A stretch of DNA of 64,000 nucleotides, from assembly GCA_959347315.1 (NCBI GenBank), contig OY365813.1:33460995-33524994 (forward strand), in the 5' to 3' direction. Positions 40,696-51,844 of the stretch are shown piece by piece. The position numbers and the translations under genes were made by a program. Positions within the stretch are counted from its first letter, which is position 1. Each line of letters starts with the position of its first letter. The stretch is from Bimastos eiseni (taxonomy: Eukaryota > Annelida > Clitellata > Crassiclitellata > Lumbricidae). The notes under the pieces are model-generated. The model saw only the letters and a list, made by a program, of their open reading frames with translations, was not told the origin of the DNA and did no database searches.

Positions 40696-40731
40696 CAAAT
40701 ATGGGATCTTGACAGGGAAGCGATATAGGTG
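40111..40731. repeat. (AT)n tracts and unassigned sequence
   Basis: AT-dinucleotide arrays lie at 40257-40305, 40425-40486 and 40655-40692. The rest is unassigned. Confidence 0.8.
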
Positions 40732-40985
40732 CAGACTTGGTCCTTGGTATGGGGATGGGGAGTGGGACAGGTCCAAAAAATTGAGATTCTTGGGAGGGTA
40801 GAAAAATATTGGGATTTGGGGAGTGGTCGACTATATTTGGGTTTGGTGAGGACAGGTCGGACAAAATTTCAGTTCCCAAACACATGGATCGAGCAAAAAA
40901 GGATGAACAGTGGAAAACAGTGGGCCTACTGTTTAAATTTGTAATTTTTATGAAATATTTATGAAATATTGGGAGGATTTGTTTT
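40732..40985 (+). repeat. Repeat family F (copy 3)
   Basis: Starts GTGCAGACTTGGTCC and carries CAGTTCCCAAACACATGG, 'gagcaaaaaaggatgaacagtgg' and AAATATTTATGAAATATTGGG. Confidence 0.6.
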
Positions 40986-41499
40986 GACCTGGGCCTAGCG
41001 CTTTTTTCTCAGTTTAAAATTAATTTTAAAATATTGTTAATAATGAACTATTATTAAAAAAATATTTTTTAGTAGGCCTACTACGCTGCCACTAGGTTGG
41101 CAGGCAGGCCTGCGTGTGTTTTTGAATAATACGTGTGTGACAGTTTGCATAGGACCATTTGCTCTTCTACCAGTGCTTAGATAAAGAACTTCACATCTAT
41201 GGCCCCTGTTAAGTACCTCTTAGGCCTACTTGCCACCGAAAGTGGCTAAAGTTCACTGTTGATAGGTATACGTCATCTGCAAGCTAATGACGTCATAGAT
41301 TAGTCCCAGATCACATGTACTCCAAAAATGTCTAAATTTTGAACGCTTGGTAGATGTTTGAGAGGACTTGAAATATAATTGCGTGCAATTCTTGGAAACT
41401 TTCAAGTCGACGTTCAAGAAACTGAGGAATTGAATCTTACGAATTACGAGAGACGGACAGATAGGCAGGCAGACAGACAGACAGACAGGGTAGAGATTC

Positions 41500-41544
<45 letters not shown>

Positions 41545-41545
41545 T

Positions 41546-41576
<31 letters not shown>

Positions 41577-43622
41577 CAGAGACAGAGAAATCGCAAACAC
41601 ATGACGCTCACGGCTAGCTACCTCTCAGGGGAGCCCGAAGAGGCGTTTCTTTCCTACCCTGTATATGAGACGATGGAAAAGGCGCTTTGTAAATTTTATA
41701 GATGGATAGATATCTGCAATTGTTGAGTTTCCGATTACGACACTATTCAGCATTGTAGCCTACATAATAATTTATCGATATTACAATAGACTTACTATCA
41801 ATCGACTTTGCCGAAATTAAGGTTAGAACAAGGTATTGCGTATATATTGGCCATCATTGAATCGTGGCCATGTAAATCAGGGCGTGTTTTTGTACACAGA
41901 CCACAGTGCCGTCCCGCCCTGTTAGCTTAAATTACGGGGCGGAAGATTGCTCACATAAAGAGTAATTAGGCCTAGACCTACCCGTAATATCAAGGCGTGG
42001 GTGCCAATCGCCGAGTTAAAAAAATGCCGCAGCACAGAGGGTTTAGTCATTCCATAATGGATCTGTCAACATCGCCCAGTGTTAAGTTCAGCAGTGAAGA
42101 AATAATTGTAAACAATTACGTTATTCATTCAATTGTTTTTGGGCGCCCGTTGCAAATATAGATCTATCTATTTAATTTACAAAGAGCCTCGTCAAGATAA
42201 CTATTCAGAGGCGCGAGACCCAGGTCCGGTCAAAGAGGGAAGTCTTGAGAATGAAAAGGTAATAGAAAGAGCTAGACATGCCGCGCGGAAGAAAACACTG
42301 GACCTACAATTGAGAAAGCTCTATTCTGTATGTGTGCTGGCAGTGCGAACATGTGGAATCAGAAAGAGCTTTTGGAATCCTCTGAGTTAGGGTTAGGTTA
42401 GTGTATGCCTTTACAAATTGCCGAGGCATTTTACAAAATCCTGGTTTCAGATTATTGCCTGTAACATAGGCCATACGATATTAGGACTACGTCATCCAAG
42501 AGTGAAGGAAGTCGATCTTGTGGTATTTTCAAGAAACGCGCTGCCACCCAGCGATTCAAAGTAAAACATTCTTGCTAGGCCAGCCAACCGATTATATTTA
42601 ATTAAGTTCAAATCCACTTATTTCAACGAATGCGAGCACTGCAGCTATATAAATGCAAGCATTTGCCTCGATTATTTTAAATATTCGTAGGGAAAGTGAA
42701 AACAACAACTACTAAGACTGATAAGTATCCTTAAGCGGCACATAATTCAAATGATTTTAAGCATCATTTTAAAACCACGATCTTTTCCAACGCTTTTTTG
42801 AAAACTGGAATCAATCAAATGGTCATTGGCAAACAGAATTGGCTTACTTTGACCCGACCTTCCTGACCCCATTTGGGCTTACCCATCACTGGCGCCCTTA
42901 ATGTAAAGCGAAATTGTTATTCAAAGAGAAAACAATCTGGTGAATGCTAATATTATTAGTGGCAGTGGAAAATGAAAGTAACTCAAATTGAGTAGCAAAT
43001 GACTATGAAATTTTGTTATATAATAATCTGGGGATAAATCAGTCTCTGGGTGGGAGAATATGATTGTGTGCTCCAGCTTCTAGATCTTAATTGGTGAATG
43101 GTGTGGGGACGGAGTGGAGGTAGGAGTTGGTGAGGAACATGCACTGGATTGTATAATATGGAGTACAAGAGGCTGGCATCTGTTTACAAGTTCAGAGACT
43201 GTAACAGTCAGGAAGGATTGTTCTAGGTGACCAAGGCGTCTGGCTCTACTTATGAGGTTTTCCAAGCACTTTTTATCAGAGGCTAGGGTTAGACTCCACC
43301 AGGATGGGAGGCATATAAGTTTATAATGGAAGTGACTTAACTGGCTTTGGTTATATTATGAATGGCAGAGAAAGACAAACCATGCATTTTGAGTTTTCTG
43401 TGTATGGACCTTGAGCAAATCATTCACTCACAGTTGCTCAGCGCCATCGATTGATACTTTGTCATTAGATAGTGGCCCTAAATGAATGTATGAAAATAAT
43501 AATGATTAAAAATAAAAACAATAATAATAACTTTGAGATTGGACTTTCTAAATAGCAAAAAACCAACATGAAACTTTCTCAAATCTTTTAATTAACGTTC
43601 GTTTAAACAGACAACACGGACT
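40986..43622. other. Intergenic between ITPK and LYAR
   Basis: No gene recognised. (GT)n/(GACAGA)n lies at 41498-41588. A short antisense tail 'gagcctcgtcaagataactattcagaggcgc' occurs near 42182-42213. A SINE B body fragment (TGTGTATGGACCTTGAGCAA) is at 43388. AAT/AAA-rich sequence lies at 43495-43530. Confidence 0.5.
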
Positions 43623-43760
43623 CTAGCTGACTAACTTAACAATGTCCTTGTGGACTTTTAGTCTAGAATTTTTCTTAATTTTCTTTGTAAATTTCACCAA
43701 CAGCTGTTCTTCCGTGTAGTGCTTTCCATCTCCACCGCGAGAGTGAAATTCTCCCAGTAC
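43623..43760 (-). CDS. LYAR: LYAR exon 7 (terminal)
   Basis: Acceptor 'gttcttag'. Encodes VLGEFHSRGGDGKHYTEEQL, then LVKFTKKIKKNSRLKVHKDI-VKLVS and TAG at 43623-43625. Confidence 0.93.
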   Translation of the reverse strand, partial: VLGEFHSRGGDGKHYTEEQLLVKFTKKIKKNSRLKVHKDIVKLVS

Positions 43761-45123
43761 CTAAGAACAAATATATTTAATATAAATATTCAGCATACTG
43801 ACATAAGTACCATAAATTTAGTAGTATTTCATACTAATCAGTACCTACAACAATTGGTATCATATTTTTTTATATTTCTTAGTAAAAAATGTTGGCATAA
43901 TTACTCTTAATAGTACAACGCATAGTTATATAGACATTAAATGTTTGTGCTCTCAGTGTGACAGGCCGTACTGTGATAAGGAAGTTCTATAAGTAGTATT
44001 AGTGTATGAAAACAGTACATTCCCCTCCTTTACCCAGGATTGGGACTGGCACTGCCAGGGTGCAAGTGGTGGCGAAGTTTATGGCAGAGTAGTAGTTGGA
44101 GTTTAACGACACTGTACAATAACAAAAATCATTGGCGTCGCCCTCCTCCTTCACTTAGGCTTGGGACTGGCACTGCCGGAGTGCGAACAGTGCCGGAGTT
44201 CCATATGACTAGTCTACAAGAGTTGATTCCAAAAGATTTATGAAACCTAATCCTACAGTTGCAGTTTCATTCTTTCCCCATCTGTTGCATTCCTGCATTC
44301 TTGTGGTAGCTATTGTGATCCTTTCAAAGAGTACCAGCTGCATCCCTGGGGACATATCAGCAGAGTTAGCACAGCAGCCGCATCCATTCAGCGGTTGCAA
44401 AAATCGAGTACAGTGGTTCAGCAACATCATTTCTGGAGTAGTACTGTTATAGTAGTTTCACTCAAGAGTAGCAGTTGCAGTCCTGAAGTACTAGCTGTAT
44501 CCCTGAACAAGCATTTCACTCTTTGAAGTAGCAGTTACACCCATGCTATAGCTGTTGCATCCCTAAAGTAGCACACACATTCCAGAAATAGCTGTTGAAC
44601 CTCTGAAGTAACAGCTGTGAGCAAAATTACCTTTTTGCGAAGCTTTTTAACGGTAATCTCCTTATCATCCGCTCGCTTCAGGACGCCAATAATGGCGGCT
44701 TCCCACTTGAACTTTCCCATTGTAGCTTCATCGGATGCTTCATCGCTTGCACCTTCCGCAACTTTAGGTTCGATGTTCATCTCTTTATCTGCTTCTACTT
44801 CTTCGTCTGTCGAAACACAACAGTCATCTTCTTAAGGGAAATTAAAAATGTGCAAGGTTAATACATGGTCACTAGCTTAACTAAGCCATACAAGTGATAT
44901 TGCTGATAAGAAATAAGAAATACCAAAATGAAATAGCAGCTACTAATAAGAAATATGAACTACTAATAAGAAATAACAACTACTGACATTACAAACTACT
45001 ATACACTAATAATAAATAGCAACTATTAAGAATTACTTAATAATAACAGCAGTAGAAAATAAATAATAATAATAACTTAATACTTGATTATTAATACTTT
45101 ATATTAATACTTAACAATTACTA

Positions 45124-45163
<40 letters not shown>

Positions 45164-48100
45164 GTAAGTAGTCATTTAGAAATGAAAGACACTAACTCCT
45201 AGTCTTAATCTTCTTTTTCTTGGACTCTGCGGCTACTTCTACAACTTCTTCTTCGTCCCTCTTGCGCTTGCTTCTTTTCATCTTTCGATCACCCTTCTCT
45301 GCCTCCGTAACCACTTCTGTCTTTAACTCTTCTTTGGAATGTCCATTGCCAGCTTCGAACTCCTCGTCTTCTTTCTTCTTTTTGTCCTTCTTTTTCTTTT
45401 TCTTCGTGTGTCCGTTTTGTTCTTCCTTCGTAACGTCGGACTCGATTTCCTGCATAGGTTTCTTTTCTTCTTCCTTGTTTTCTGCAGTCGCTGATTCTTT
45501 TGCAGGTGGCTAAAGTATATAAAACAGCACCATAATTACCACTAGGCCAACAACGCCCTGGCCTAGGGCGTCACATTTCAAGGAGTGGCAAAATTTGGAT
45601 TAAAAATTTTCTAAATGTTAAACGTAAACGAAAGCAAGCCAGTGAACTAATGTTCAATCTTTGTGCTAAACTGTTAACAAAGTTTAAACTAATACACTCA
45701 CTCAGTTAATACTTTTATTTATTTTATTTTTTTTTTAAACAGACTGGTAGTGCTGGTTTTTCTTCCTACTATGCTGTCTGTTGAAATTTGTGGATTTCAA
45801 TATGCAGTTTCAATTTTGGGAGGGACAGCATAGAAATCTTTTCCAATGGGCGGCAAAGGTAAAGTTAATGTGAATCCAAAAGGAGAAAGTAAATTAAGTT
45901 AAATTATATGTCAATTGAAGTAGAAGTTGAATCTATAAATCAAAACAAGTGCTGTTCAACAATTTCTAGTGATTAAAAAAACTTTTTAAAAAAATGTGCA
46001 AAATCTAACAATTTATTTATGCAACTCTATAATTAAATTCAAAGTAAGCATATACTATAAGATGAGTAATCATCAAAAACCCTCAAAAATAGCCTAAATC
46101 TAATAAAAAAATTGTTTAAACAACTCTATGACTATATTTAAAGTAAACGTATCCCAAGCAGATTAACACTGGGAAGAATCAGGCCAACCTCGGCGGTCGA
46201 CAAGTTGCTGAGTTCGGCCGCGATCGAGTTCCAGGCTTGTGTTGCAAGGCTGCGATCCATCACCCGGAGACTGTTGTAGAGGAAGTTCTAAAGAGGCAAA
46301 AACGCAATTCCAGATTTACAAGTAAAGCTATTGTAAAATAAATCGTAATAATATTCAATATATAATCTTCTGACATAAAAAAATGAAATTCGTGGTGTTT
46401 CAAAATTTATGAAATTTAATTTGGCACATTAAGCCTACAAAACTCTGCATCGTGCTTCGGTGGCACAAGTGTATCGTGACAGATTGTTTCCCATATTTGA
46501 ACAAAAGAAAGAGTTATTAACATCAAAAATCGATGCAAACCCTATGAATTCCAACTCTGGTAAATCCAAATTGTTTGGATTTAATTAGAAGAAGAAGAGG
46601 CAGCCACAGGGTATGACTTGTTAGCAACTTCATTTTCTTAGCCTTGGCATATGAGGATGCAAGACCAATCCTCTCCCTTGCTCTCTCCACCAACAGTGTA
46701 CACTCGGTATACTCACCACATCCTGGGTAGAGAATTCAACCCCATCCTCTTGACTGAAAGTCAGGCACGCAAACCACTACACTATCACCCACTTCTGATT
46801 TTAACACAACACAGTATTAAGAGCCACTAATTCCTGCGCAGCGTGACCTCTACCTCGAACTTGGCCTGCTTTCTTGGAATGTTTGGATAGTCCTTCAATC
46901 GCTCGAGAAGACTTCTCAGCTTTGGATTCGTCTTCAGTTTCAACATAGCATCTTGAACTTGCTGAAAATAATATATCACTATTAATTATTATCGAAATAA
47001 TATATTATAAAAACAATATATCACTATTAATCATTGTTGCATATTCTTTCCACTCTACTGAGCGAGGCCTACTCGTCGTACCGTTTGCCCTAACAACTGC
47101 TAAACAGAAATGGTTACTGTGTAGGGACCTTGAGCAAGTCCTTTGGTCACAGCAATTGCTCTGCAATATAACTGAAATTTCGCGATCGAGGTATGTGTGC
47201 ACTTCTGAACTAATTGTAAGAATTGCAACATCAAAATCCAGTTGCAATGCACTGAAAGGCTCAAACTCTGGCAGTGCAAGTACCAAGTCTGAATGAAGGA
47301 GGAGGGTGACCCTAATGATCTCTTATATCACACAGTGTCGTTAAACTGAAACCACTTCTGTTCTAAATTGTGACTTAACAAAGTAAGTTCCAAACAGTTA
47401 ATAGTTTTCCTACCTGAACCCATAGCTCCTGTTTCTGTTCACCCTTGTTCGCGTTTGGTTTTGGTTTGTAAGCCTTTCCACCGAACTTCTCGTCCTCTGT
47501 AATGCACTTGACGTGCTTTGCATATTCGTCGCCCCTATGTAATGCAAAGTAACTTAATATAAATCTTCTAAAATTTCTCATCGCCCACAAAAGCCACGTC
47601 AGTAGACCAGATTATCCACCGCTGCTGTCAAGACGAGGAGACAGCATGGTGCTACGGTGGTAGTTACCCTACGAGGGTGGTCATGTGGTGGCTCAGGAGA
47701 AGAATCTGGATAGGATGTATCGAAGAGCTCGGTTTTCAATTGCGAGTGGAAAGTAGCAGAGGATAAGCGTACGGCCGATGTCTCCATTGCATCTGATTGG
47801 TTAGGAACACAGGAGGAGGAGCAGAAATCGAGAACCATATGTTTGTTCTGGAGGGAATTTGACTGACAATCTAGCATGCTAACTGCTACACCATTGAGCA
47901 TGTCCCGAAGTCTTTGCCCAATCATATCTTTAAATTTATATATCGCCTCTCGCAAAGTAACCATTCTGAGGCAATCTCAGCACGGAAACCCAGGAGAAAA
48001 ATGTCATGGGAGAGAACTTAGTGAAGCCAGTTATTAGTGTTGCCCTTCATGATGGAGGAAGGTCATTCCAGGTAGATGGAATTCCAGGTCAAAGTACATC

Positions 48101-48290
48101 GTTTTTCAACAACTCTTTTGAAAATTGTGAGAAGATAGATATGATAAGATTAGACGATATCTTACCAGAATTCTTTGCCGCAATCAACGCAAGATAGAAC
48201 TTGGCAGCTGCGACACTGCTGACGATAGTGTTTCTCAACCTGATTCTTCTTGATGGCTTCACCGCAGGCATTGCAGTTGAAGAAGACCAT
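43623..48290 (-). CDS. LYAR: LYAR, cell growth-regulating nucleolar protein (complete, seven exons)
   Basis: Exons on -: 48290-48166, 47534-47414, 46961-46854, 46287-46189, 45509-45197, 44830-44631 and 43760-43623. They join in phase to 367 aa (human about 379). LYAR is a nucleolar zinc-finger protein linked to rRNA processing and cell growth. The N-terminus MVFFNCNACGEAIKKNQVEK carries C6, C9, H21, C26, then C34, C37, H49, C52, i.e. two C2HC fingers. The H-x4-C spacing in finger 1 is one residue longer than in the human protein as I recall it. Next come KCITEDEKFGGKAY, the NIPRKQAKFE segment, a central Lys/Glu-rich nucleolar-localisation region (KKKKKKDKKKK), and the C-terminal winged-helix-like end (KFKWEAAIIGVLKRADDKEI ... 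YTEEQLLVKFTKKIKKN) with TAG. ATG 48290 is the only start compatible with the finger. Confidence 0.95.
44020..44205 (+). repeat. Family D tandem dimer (antisense to LYAR, in its last intron)
   Basis: Two units have TTGGGACTGGCACTGCC cores at about 44040 and 44161 (about 121 bp apart), joined by TTTAACGACACTGTACAATAAC. Confidence 0.85.
44206..44630. repeat. LYAR intron with degenerate GTAGCAGTTGCA repeats
   Basis: From about 44330 to 44615 phrases such as GAAGTAGCAGTTACACCC and TAGCTGTTGCATCCC recur about every 28-35 bp. Confidence 0.65.
44631..44830 (-). CDS. LYAR: LYAR exon 6
   Basis: Acceptor 'cccttaag', donor 'gtaatt'. An acidic stretch is followed by MGKFKWEAAIIGVLKRADDK and EITVKKLRKK, the most conserved C-terminal block of LYAR (GKFNWKGTIKAILKxAxDxEI). 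Confidence 0.93.
44831..45196. repeat. LYAR intron with AATAAGAAATA repeats and (AAT)n
   Basis: ACTAATAAGAAATAGCAACT-type units of about 19 bp fill 44905-45055. (AAT)n covers 45125-45165. Confidence 0.8.
45197..45509 (-). CDS. LYAR: LYAR exon 5 (Lys/Glu-rich)
   Basis: Acceptor 'actttag', donor 'gttagt', exit phase 1. Encodes a charged, low-complexity segment with polylysine blocks typical of the LYAR centre. Confidence 0.88.
45510..46188. other. LYAR intron, no recognised feature
   Basis: AT-rich with two loosely similar segments (about 45960-46070 and 46080-46155: 'aaaaatctaa..aatt.atttaaacaactcta'), suggesting a ~110-bp local duplication. Confidence 0.45.
46189..46287 (-). CDS. LYAR: LYAR exon 4
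   Basis: 99 bp, phase 0, acceptor 'ctctttag', donor 'gttggc'. Encodes NFLYNSLRVMDRSLATQAWN and SIAAELSNLSTAE, matching the NWMKNSLKV...ILDQVWNIF block. Confidence 0.9.
46288..46853 (-). repeat. LYAR intron with SINE family C (copy 3)
   Basis: On - from about 46797 to 46575 a tRNA-like head with GTGTAGTGGTTTGCGTGCC and GGGGTTGAATTC (A- and B-box-like) leads into the family C body (GAGAGAGCAAGGGAGAGGA) and a CTGTGGCTGCCTCTTCTTCTTC end. Confidence 0.65.
46854..46961 (-). CDS. LYAR: LYAR exon 3
   Basis: 108 bp, phase 0, acceptor 'attttcag', donor 'gtagag'. Encodes QVQDAMLKLKTNPKLRSLLE, then RLKDYPNIPRKQAKFE, aligning with the PKVRELLEQI...VPRKKAKF block. Confidence 0.92.
46962..47413. repeat. 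LYAR intron with partial SINE B (+) and family D (-)
   Basis: 47110-47215 holds TGTGTAGGGACCTTGAGCAA and the rest of a diverged SINE B. 47266-47355 is an antisense family D unit ('ggcagtgcaagtaccaagtctgaatgaaggaggagggtgacc'). Confidence 0.7.
47414..47534 (-). CDS. LYAR: LYAR exon 2
   Basis: Encodes (W)GDEYAKHVKCITEDEKFGGK and later GEQKQELWVQ, completing finger 2 (H49, C52). Acceptor 'tacatag', donor 'gtagga'. Confidence 0.95.
47535..48165 (-). mobile_element. LYAR intron 1 with CR1-like fragment
   Basis: 47930-48100 is an antisense CR1-type C-terminal/3' fragment (AATTTATATATCGCCTCTC ... GGTCATTCCAGGTAGATGG). 47580-47900 contains unassigned sequence with a tRNA-like head fragment near 47870-47905. 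Confidence 0.55.
48166..48290 (-). CDS. LYAR: LYAR exon 1 (zinc finger 1, start codon)
   Basis: Begins ATG and encodes MVFFNCNACGEAIKKNQVEK, then HYRQQCRSCQVLSCVDCGKE-F, ending in phase 2 before donor 'gtaaga'. All zinc ligands of the first finger are present. Confidence 0.95.
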
Positions 48291-50728
48291 GGCTTATTAG
48301 ATGCAACAGTCCTATCCAAAGACATCAATCAAGCACTCAATCAATCAATCAGTCAATCAATCTATCGACTTTACTGATCTCCATATAGTTTTGACAATTT
48401 CTGAATTCAATCAATCAATCTACTTTATTGATCGCCATATATGTGAGCAAGAATTTTTTCCATCAATTCATCTTCCAATTCATCAGCAATCCAATTTCTG
48501 TTTAGGCAGAACTCTTTTCATCAATCCAACTTCTATTCTACCTAATATATTTCCGACGATCGAAAAAACGAAGAAACCGTGTTTCATCCATACAATGTTC
48601 AACGGACGAATAATTTAGAAAGCTAAAATGTGAAATTGCCCATTTGACTACTACACACGCTGGTTACTTACTGAAGTTATTATCGTTGTTTAAACGTAGA
48701 AATCCAACGACAGTTACAACACACAATAACGATATATTACTATATGAAAAGTCTATAACAAGTTTAACCAACTGTTTATAAAAAGTTAATAGAACGTAAC
48801 GATTTGGAAAATCGGAAAATGTTTGAAGGCAACCACGTTTTCGTCGAAGACTAAACATAAACGTAACCTCCTAGCGCTAATGTACCTAAGTAAGCAGGTT
48901 ATTTAAAAAACGCCACCCTTGTTGCAGAAGAAGAAAATGCCCTTAATCAAGCTTCGAACGGTGTGTGTTTGTGTGTGTGTGCATACCTATTCATAGGTGT
49001 GAATTGTTAGTGACTTAGTTTTCTGAGCATCGGAAAATGAGGGCGAATAAAATGCTCTCTGCCTTGCTGCCAAATCAACGCGTGGTCATCAAGAACGACA
49101 ATATCCAGTTACCCAGGCTCATCTGATTCTCCCCTCTCGAATCCTCTGCTAAACGGTATAATTCTCAACATCTACTCTGACCCTCTTGAAATCAAACTCG
49201 GAACTCATTTTAAAAATCCCTCTGACTCGACGCAGCGCTCGCGAATAAGCTCGCGTTCTGCGCTTGACTTCGAGCAACGCTTTAGAAGTTTAGAGATCAC
49301 GATTACGGTGGTTGCCATAAGCTTACTGTATAACTAATTTAGCAATGGGTACAAACTGGTACAATTAATTTAAAACAATTTATACCCTTGATGTAATGCA
49401 TTTCCCTCAAATAAGACAAAGCGCCAATTGAAAGCCAAGCGAGGGAATCAGTTTAATGACGAGCGTTGTGAGAAACAACATTATGATAAAAAATATTGAC
49501 TACGTGACTACCAAAAGACGTACTATAGATACATGTAAAGTTGAATATTAAAATGTTTTATGATATAAATAATTCTGAATGATTTTGGTTACCAGTTGAA
49601 CGGCTAGTGGATCTCTAAGGGCAAAGTTGCTTACTCTCTCGCTGACGTCTGTGATAGTATATAATCAGGACAACATATTCTCATTGGAGAGATTCGTAGA
49701 GGAAAGACATGTAATAAAGAGTCGACGAAATGACGAAGAAAATTTGACGAAACAATTATTTCATGTTAAATAAAATATCTGTTATTTATTTTACCAAAGA
49801 CCTGGAAGAGTACTTACTAGGTCCGATTTATTTTCTAAAGTAAGTAATGACGGTTATTTTGAACGGTTTACTAGGATATGGTATTCTTTTAGATTTCTCA
49901 GCTATATGTTGGTTTTGTAAAGTTTACGTAGGTCTTGTGCTCCTTTATATTATTAGAAATAACCTTTGCGTATCGCTTTAAACGAAAGATACCGTTCTCT
50001 AAACTCGGAACCGTTCTGACCGTAATAATGGTGAAATGAAACTTTAAGGAGCCGGCGGTCAGCCGATCTCATAAACAGTAGAATAAAACCACTGGCAGTA
50101 AATTTCTTCCGGATAGTCCATATCTATTTTTTTTACTGGACAGTGAATTCCAAAGACAAACATATGCTGTGTATCGGGTTCAGGAGAATCATAATTGAGG
50201 AAAGCACTCGGGCTTTTATGATTTATTAAAACGTTCCAATTTCTGCATTCGGATTCTAAAAATCAAACTTTAGTCGTTTTTCCTCAGTTACGAGTGTTTT
50301 ATTAACAAACTGAACAGTGAATTTATATTTGTAACCATTAAAAAAATTCATGGGGACGAAACATGAAAATTTAAATGTTTTGCATGAGCACGTTTTGCAG
50401 TTACTAGGTTGCGGTGCTGACTTCCTTCCTTGGTGTTTAGCATTAGACACATTATATAACTGGCACCATAAGAGATGTCTAAATTGGAGGATTGCCAAAT
50501 GTAATCCATATTATTTCAATGTAATGTATTATTTTAAAATTAGTTTCTCATGTGTAAATCTAAACTCATATGGAACATTACTGGCATTGCCTGATCTACA
50601 TGCTACCTGAACAATTTTCCAGAAAGATCCAATCATCAGTCTTGACAAGAATCGGATTTAGTAGAATCTGGCAGATACTTCTGTACATATTTGGCCCAGA
50701 GACAGTGCTGAACATCCCAACCATCATC
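48291..50728. other. LYAR-TOPORS divergent intergenic region
   Basis: LYAR (-) and TOPORS (+) point away from each other across about 3.5 kb. (CAAT)n and a duplicated 'tttactgatctccatata' / 'tttattgatcgccatata' module lie at 48320-48445, probably LINE 3' ends. The LYAR promoter should lie just upstream of 48290 but I see no defining element. 48450-50728 otherwise holds no recognised gene. A GATTCATAG-like repeat of 6.85 kb recurs at 49205-49310. Confidence 0.5.
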
Positions 50729-50937
50729 AGCTGTCGTTGAGAATCCGTTGGTTGGATCCGCACTTGTGGCTGGGCCCACCATTGGCGGCTGTTTTCAACT
50801 AACTGTGCAGGGTTTTGCTAACTGATATGTATATATTTGATCACTTTGACTTTAACCTCATTTAGGCCAGCGCAAAGACCACCTCTGAGTAGATATCTTG
50901 AAGGGGCACTATATAAATGCGTGATTACATTAATTGC
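50729..50937 (+). repeat. SINE-like family A (copy 8, near full length)
   Basis: From AGCTGTCGTTGAGAATCCGTTGG through the body to GAGTAGATATCTTGAAGGGG and CACTATATAAATGCGTGATT. It shows best that the 3' tail equals that of the CR1-like LINE at 21.0 kb. Confidence 0.8.
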
Positions 50938-51377
50938 AGGCAGTGGTGGAAATAATTACCGCATCACCCTGCAAATATCTGAAAATCAGATAATGCTTGT
51001 ATTTTCCTTGTAATACTTGTATTTAATACTTGCAAAAGTCAATTTTTTTATTAATGTCACTCAAATAATTTTATAAACAAGCACAGAATCAGATATTTAT
51101 ATATGTTCAGCAGTGTCTGTTGGTCGATAGAAGGAAGAAAATAAGAAAAATGCATTGTTTCTACTCTTTATGTCCTAATAATTCTAGCTTTGATCACAGG
51201 GTGGTGCAATAATTATTTCTACCACCGTACTTAACCACGTTGTAAGAAAGTTACTTACCGGTATATCCAATGCAGGACACATTTAAATTTTTTGGTGGAA
51301 CATTTACTTATGAACATTTCAAAAAGAAGAAAAGCAGTTTCAAATGGAACTTTTCTTACTGCATGTTACCATCTCTG
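50938..51377. other. Non-coding upstream of TOPORS
   Basis: No recognised feature. A 5' UTR exon of TOPORS may lie here or further upstream. Confidence 0.4.
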
Positions 51378-51783
51378 TAGGGATGAACCAGGTGTCAATT
51401 TCCTGCTGAGTACCGAGTTTTATGAGTTGAACTGTACCAAGTCCGATTTGAGTTTCAAATATTTGAATCTCATTTTCTTGATTTTTAGTTTGGCAGTTTG
51501 CACACCTTTTTTGATTTTTTTGTTTTGCCTTAACTTACACTAAGAAGTAGTAACTAGTAAGTACTAATAGTAGCAGTATTTGTGTTTTTGGTTAAGTAAA
51601 TTGTTGTTTTGTCAATAAAACTAACATTATTTGTGTCTTTATTTATGTTAAAAATGGAAAAATCAGATTTTCATTTTCCAAAACGAAAATAGAAAATCAG
51701 AAAGATCTTGCCCATGGTTTGTCCAAGTTTATGCCGAGTACCACGCAACTCTGACCAAATCAAGTTTCATAAATTCATCCCTA
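51378..51783. mobile_element. TAGGGATGAA-ended DNA transposon (complete ends)
   Basis: Begins TAGGGATGAACCAGG and ends AAATTCATCCCTA, giving 10-bp perfect inverted ends (TAGGGATGAA / TTCATCCCTA) around 386 bp of AT-rich DNA. A second, truncated inverted copy lies at 17385-17730. The ends resemble hAT-type TAGGGATG termini, but the flanking octamers CATCTCTG and ATTTTGAC do not match. It ends 60 bp before the TOPORS start. Confidence 0.6.
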
Positions 51784-51844
51784 ATTTTGACTGCTCACCA
51801 ATCACTGTCATTTGTATTGGATTATTCTTTGAATTTTGACTTAG

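Noticed and set aside
50350..50610. 86-codon frame MGTKHENLNVLHEH...
   Set aside because: No recognised domain, and AT-rich context makes a chance frame likely; not annotated as a gene.
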